From the NCBI GenBank assembly GCA_021809235.1, contig JAKBAG010000046.1, positions 1 through 15,482 on the forward strand: a stretch of DNA of 15,482 nt, given 5' to 3'. Position numbers and translations under genes: made by a program. Positions 13,960 to 15,482 of this stretch are shown in pieces. Under the pieces are notes generated by a model that did not search any database, had not been told where the DNA came from, and was given only the letters and a program-made list of their open reading frames with translations. Source of the stretch: Acidobacteriota bacterium. Lineage in GTDB: Bacteria; Acidobacteriota; Terriglobia; Terriglobales; Acidobacteriaceae. How positions within the stretch are numbered: the stretch's first letter is position 1; each line of letters begins with the position of its first letter.

Positions 13960-14733
13960 ATGTTCCCTCGCTGCCCCCGCATCCTGGCTTCTTCGGCACG
14001 GCTCCCGCTCTCCGGCCGGGCAGCGCTACCACCCGTTGCGCGGTGGATACTCGACTTGCCGCTTACCTCGTCGCTCATCCGATCGCTTACTCTGGCTCTC
14101 GCCGTTGCGACGATGCCGGCCCACGCGCTGCTGCCCACGCCCCCTCCGACTGCCCTGAACCGCGAATCTGCCTCGGACCTTTACGCACAGAAGCTGGCCG
14201 CAGCCCGCACCGCCTACTTCCGAATGCTCACCACCGGCAGTCGCAGTGCCGACCGCGCCGCCCATGCCGCGCTGGACAGTCTTGAGCAGAGTTATCCGGG
14301 TGATCCCACCGCCGAAGCCTACCACGGCAGCCTCCAGCTTCTCGATGCCGCGCACGACTGGCAGATCTGGAATCTGCACCGCAACGCCACCGAGGGCCTG
14401 GCCCGTCTCGATCAGGCAGTCGCCGCCGCGCCCGACAATCCCGAAGTTCGATTCATGCGCGCGGCCACCAGCTGGCACCTGCCTGCCTTCTATCACCGCC
14501 GTGCACAATGCGAAGCCGACTTCGCCTGGCTTGCCCGCCACGCCGCCACCAGCGCCCACACTGGCACGCTTCCCCCGGAACTGGCCGCTGCCTCGCTGAA
14601 CTACTGGGGACAGATCCTCGTCCAGCGTGGCCAGTCCGGCAATGCCCGTCTGGCCTTCCAGCAGGCTGTCGAGCTTGCCCCGTCCAGCCCCGCCGCCACC
14701 GACGCTGCCCGCCACCTGCGCAGCCTGCCCTGA
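13960..14733 (+). CDS. exported TPR-like protein of unknown function
   Basis: This is a protein of 257 residues from ATG 13960, or 258 from the adjacent ATG 13957. I prefer 13960 because GGAGG (13949-13953) then has a 6-base spacer. A long Arg/Pro-rich N-terminus leads into a hydrophobic stretch (LIRSLTLALAVATMPAHA) with a plausible signal peptidase site after AHA. If so, the mature protein is periplasmic. The rest is helical and TPR-like, clearest in the last 60 residues (LNYWGQILVQRGQSGNARLAFQQAVELAPSSP); the central part (YHGSLQLLDAAHDWQIWNLH) is less regular. It starts 62 bases after the glycosyltransferase stop on the same strand, with a hairpin between them, so membership in the same operon is likely but not certain. 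No enzyme motif is recognised. Confidence 0.8.
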   Translation: MFPRCPRILASSARLPLSGRAALPPVARWILDLPLTSSLIRSLTLALAVATMPAHALLPTPPPTALNRESASDLYAQKLAAARTAYFRMLTTGSRSADRAAHAALDSLEQSYPGDPTAEAYHGSLQLLDAAHDWQIWNLHRNATEGLARLDQAVAAAPDNPEVRFMRAATSWHLPAFYHRRAQCEADFAWLARHAATSAHTGTLPPELAAASLNYWGQILVQRGQSGNARLAFQQAVELAPSSPAATDAARHLRSLP

Positions 14734-14762
14734 AGATTCACAGCCCTGCGTATTCCAGCGGT

Positions 14763-15482
14763 TTACTCCTGCTTCGGCATCGGCTTTCGCGCAAAGTAAT
14801 AGAGCGAGTACGCCAGTGCTGCAAACATCACCACCGACACCCAGTCATGATGTAGCCACGTATGCTCTGGCAGTTGGAGCGGCACCTCCCGGCCAGTCAG
14901 CGATTCGTACGCCTTGATCGCCACGCCCACCAGGCCCATGATGCCTCCGGCTGCAATCAGACCCGAGGCATACAGCGAGCCACCGCTCACCTCGCTTTCC
15001 GCCGTCGTCTCACCCGTCTTCGCCAATGCCCGGTCCACCATCCACCGCGCCACGCCGCCCACAAAGATCGCCAGCGTCGTCCCGATCGACAGGTACGCTC
15101 CCACGGCAAAGGTCAGCGACCGGATGCCCAGCAGTTCCACGCCAATCACCAGAAAGACGCCCATCAGCACCAGTCCCCACGGCAGCTTCCGGCTCAGAAT
15201 GCCATTGATCACGGTCGCCATCAGCCGTGCCTGCGGTGCCGCCGCCTTTTCGCTTCCAATCCCCTGGATCCACTGCACCTCGATCCGTTTTGTCTGCGGC
15301 GAATACAGATACTTCCCATCGGCCAGCACCGGCGAGCCAATCGCATTCAGCACCACGTAGTCGCCCCCGTGCAGTTGTTGGCCACTGCTGGTCATGAATG
15401 TCTTCGGCGCATGTGCATCCCGCTCCACCGCCACGCCCGCATGCGGCACACTCATGTCCCAGCTCTGCGGGGCCAGACGGAA
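14763..15482 (-). CDS. OPT-family oligopeptide transporter, C-terminal part (cut by the window edge)
   Basis: About 239 C-terminal residues are visible. The frame is open to the right edge, and an internal ATG at 15455 is not the true start, because FRLAPQSWD continues in frame upstream of it. Full-length members usually exceed 600 residues. The family signature is clear: APQARLMATVINGILSRKLP, then LPWGLVLMGVFLVIGVELLG, then FAVGAYLSIGTTLAIFVGG and RWMVDRAL. Membrane segments lie around these motifs, followed by ASGLIAAGGIMGLVGVAI and a last helix (VVMFAALAYSLYYFARK) near the C-terminus. OPT proteins are inner-membrane symporters for oligopeptides or metal chelates; the substrate is not predictable here. 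It converges on the exported TPR-like gene with 29 bases between them and no obvious terminator. Confidence 0.93.
   Translation of the reverse strand, partial: FRLAPQSWDMSVPHAGVAVERDAHAPKTFMTSSGQQLHGGDYVVLNAIGSPVLADGKYLYSPQTKRIEVQWIQGIGSEKAAAPQARLMATVINGILSRKLPWGLVLMGVFLVIGVELLGIRSLTFAVGAYLSIGTTLAIFVGGVARWMVDRALAKTGETTAESEVSGGSLYASGLIAAGGIMGLVGVAIKAYESLTGREVPLQLPEHTWLHHDWVSVVMFAALAYSLYYFARKPMPKQE

Overview
The window looks like a GC-rich chromosomal segment from an acidobacterium, probably of the Acidobacteriaceae/Terriglobia type. The main clues are a giant Oar-like TonB-dependent receptor that begins with a carboxypeptidase-regulatory-like domain, several exported tetratricopeptide (TPR) proteins, and tightly overlapping GC-rich genes. 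The assignment is inferred from gene style only, because no rRNA or other marker gene is present. I see no tRNA, rRNA, CRISPR array, insertion sequence, phage gene or integrase.

Layout, left to right. (1) 1-1697, + strand: a UbiA-like polytopic membrane protein overlaps a SAM-dependent methyltransferase by 4 bases (GTGA). (2) 1820-4084, + strand: a full-length molybdenum-cofactor subunit of an aldehyde oxidase/xanthine dehydrogenase-type enzyme. No iron-sulfur or FAD partner gene lies next to it in the window. (3) 4107-10817, - strand: in transcription order, a 1225-residue TonB-dependent receptor closed by a strong hairpin terminator, then two exported TPR proteins that overlap by ATGA. (4) 10818-11951: a 1.1 kb gene-free region between the divergent receptor and acyltransferase genes. 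It holds a good sigma70-type promoter for the receptor, a long leader with a possible 17-residue mini-ORF, and several short repeats and palindromes. (5) 11952-14733, + strand: a PlsC-type acyltransferase, a family-2 membrane glycosyltransferase (ATGA overlap) and an exported TPR-like protein. (6) 14763-15482, - strand: the C-terminal part of an OPT-family oligopeptide transporter that runs off the right edge.

How the genes may work together is partly inference. The receptor is an outer-membrane uptake protein, and the two exported TPR proteins beside it could be periplasmic or surface accessory factors. The acyltransferase/glycosyltransferase pair resembles the glycosylating and acylating steps that finish carotenoid glycosyl esters or similar envelope glycolipids. 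The left-hand UbiA-like protein and methyltransferase may act on an isoprenoid or quinone-like lipid. No defence system or clearly new enzyme system is visible. The most interesting points are the receptor-TPR module, the five cysteine pairs in the receptor, the isolated molybdenum subunit and the repeat-bearing region upstream of the receptor.
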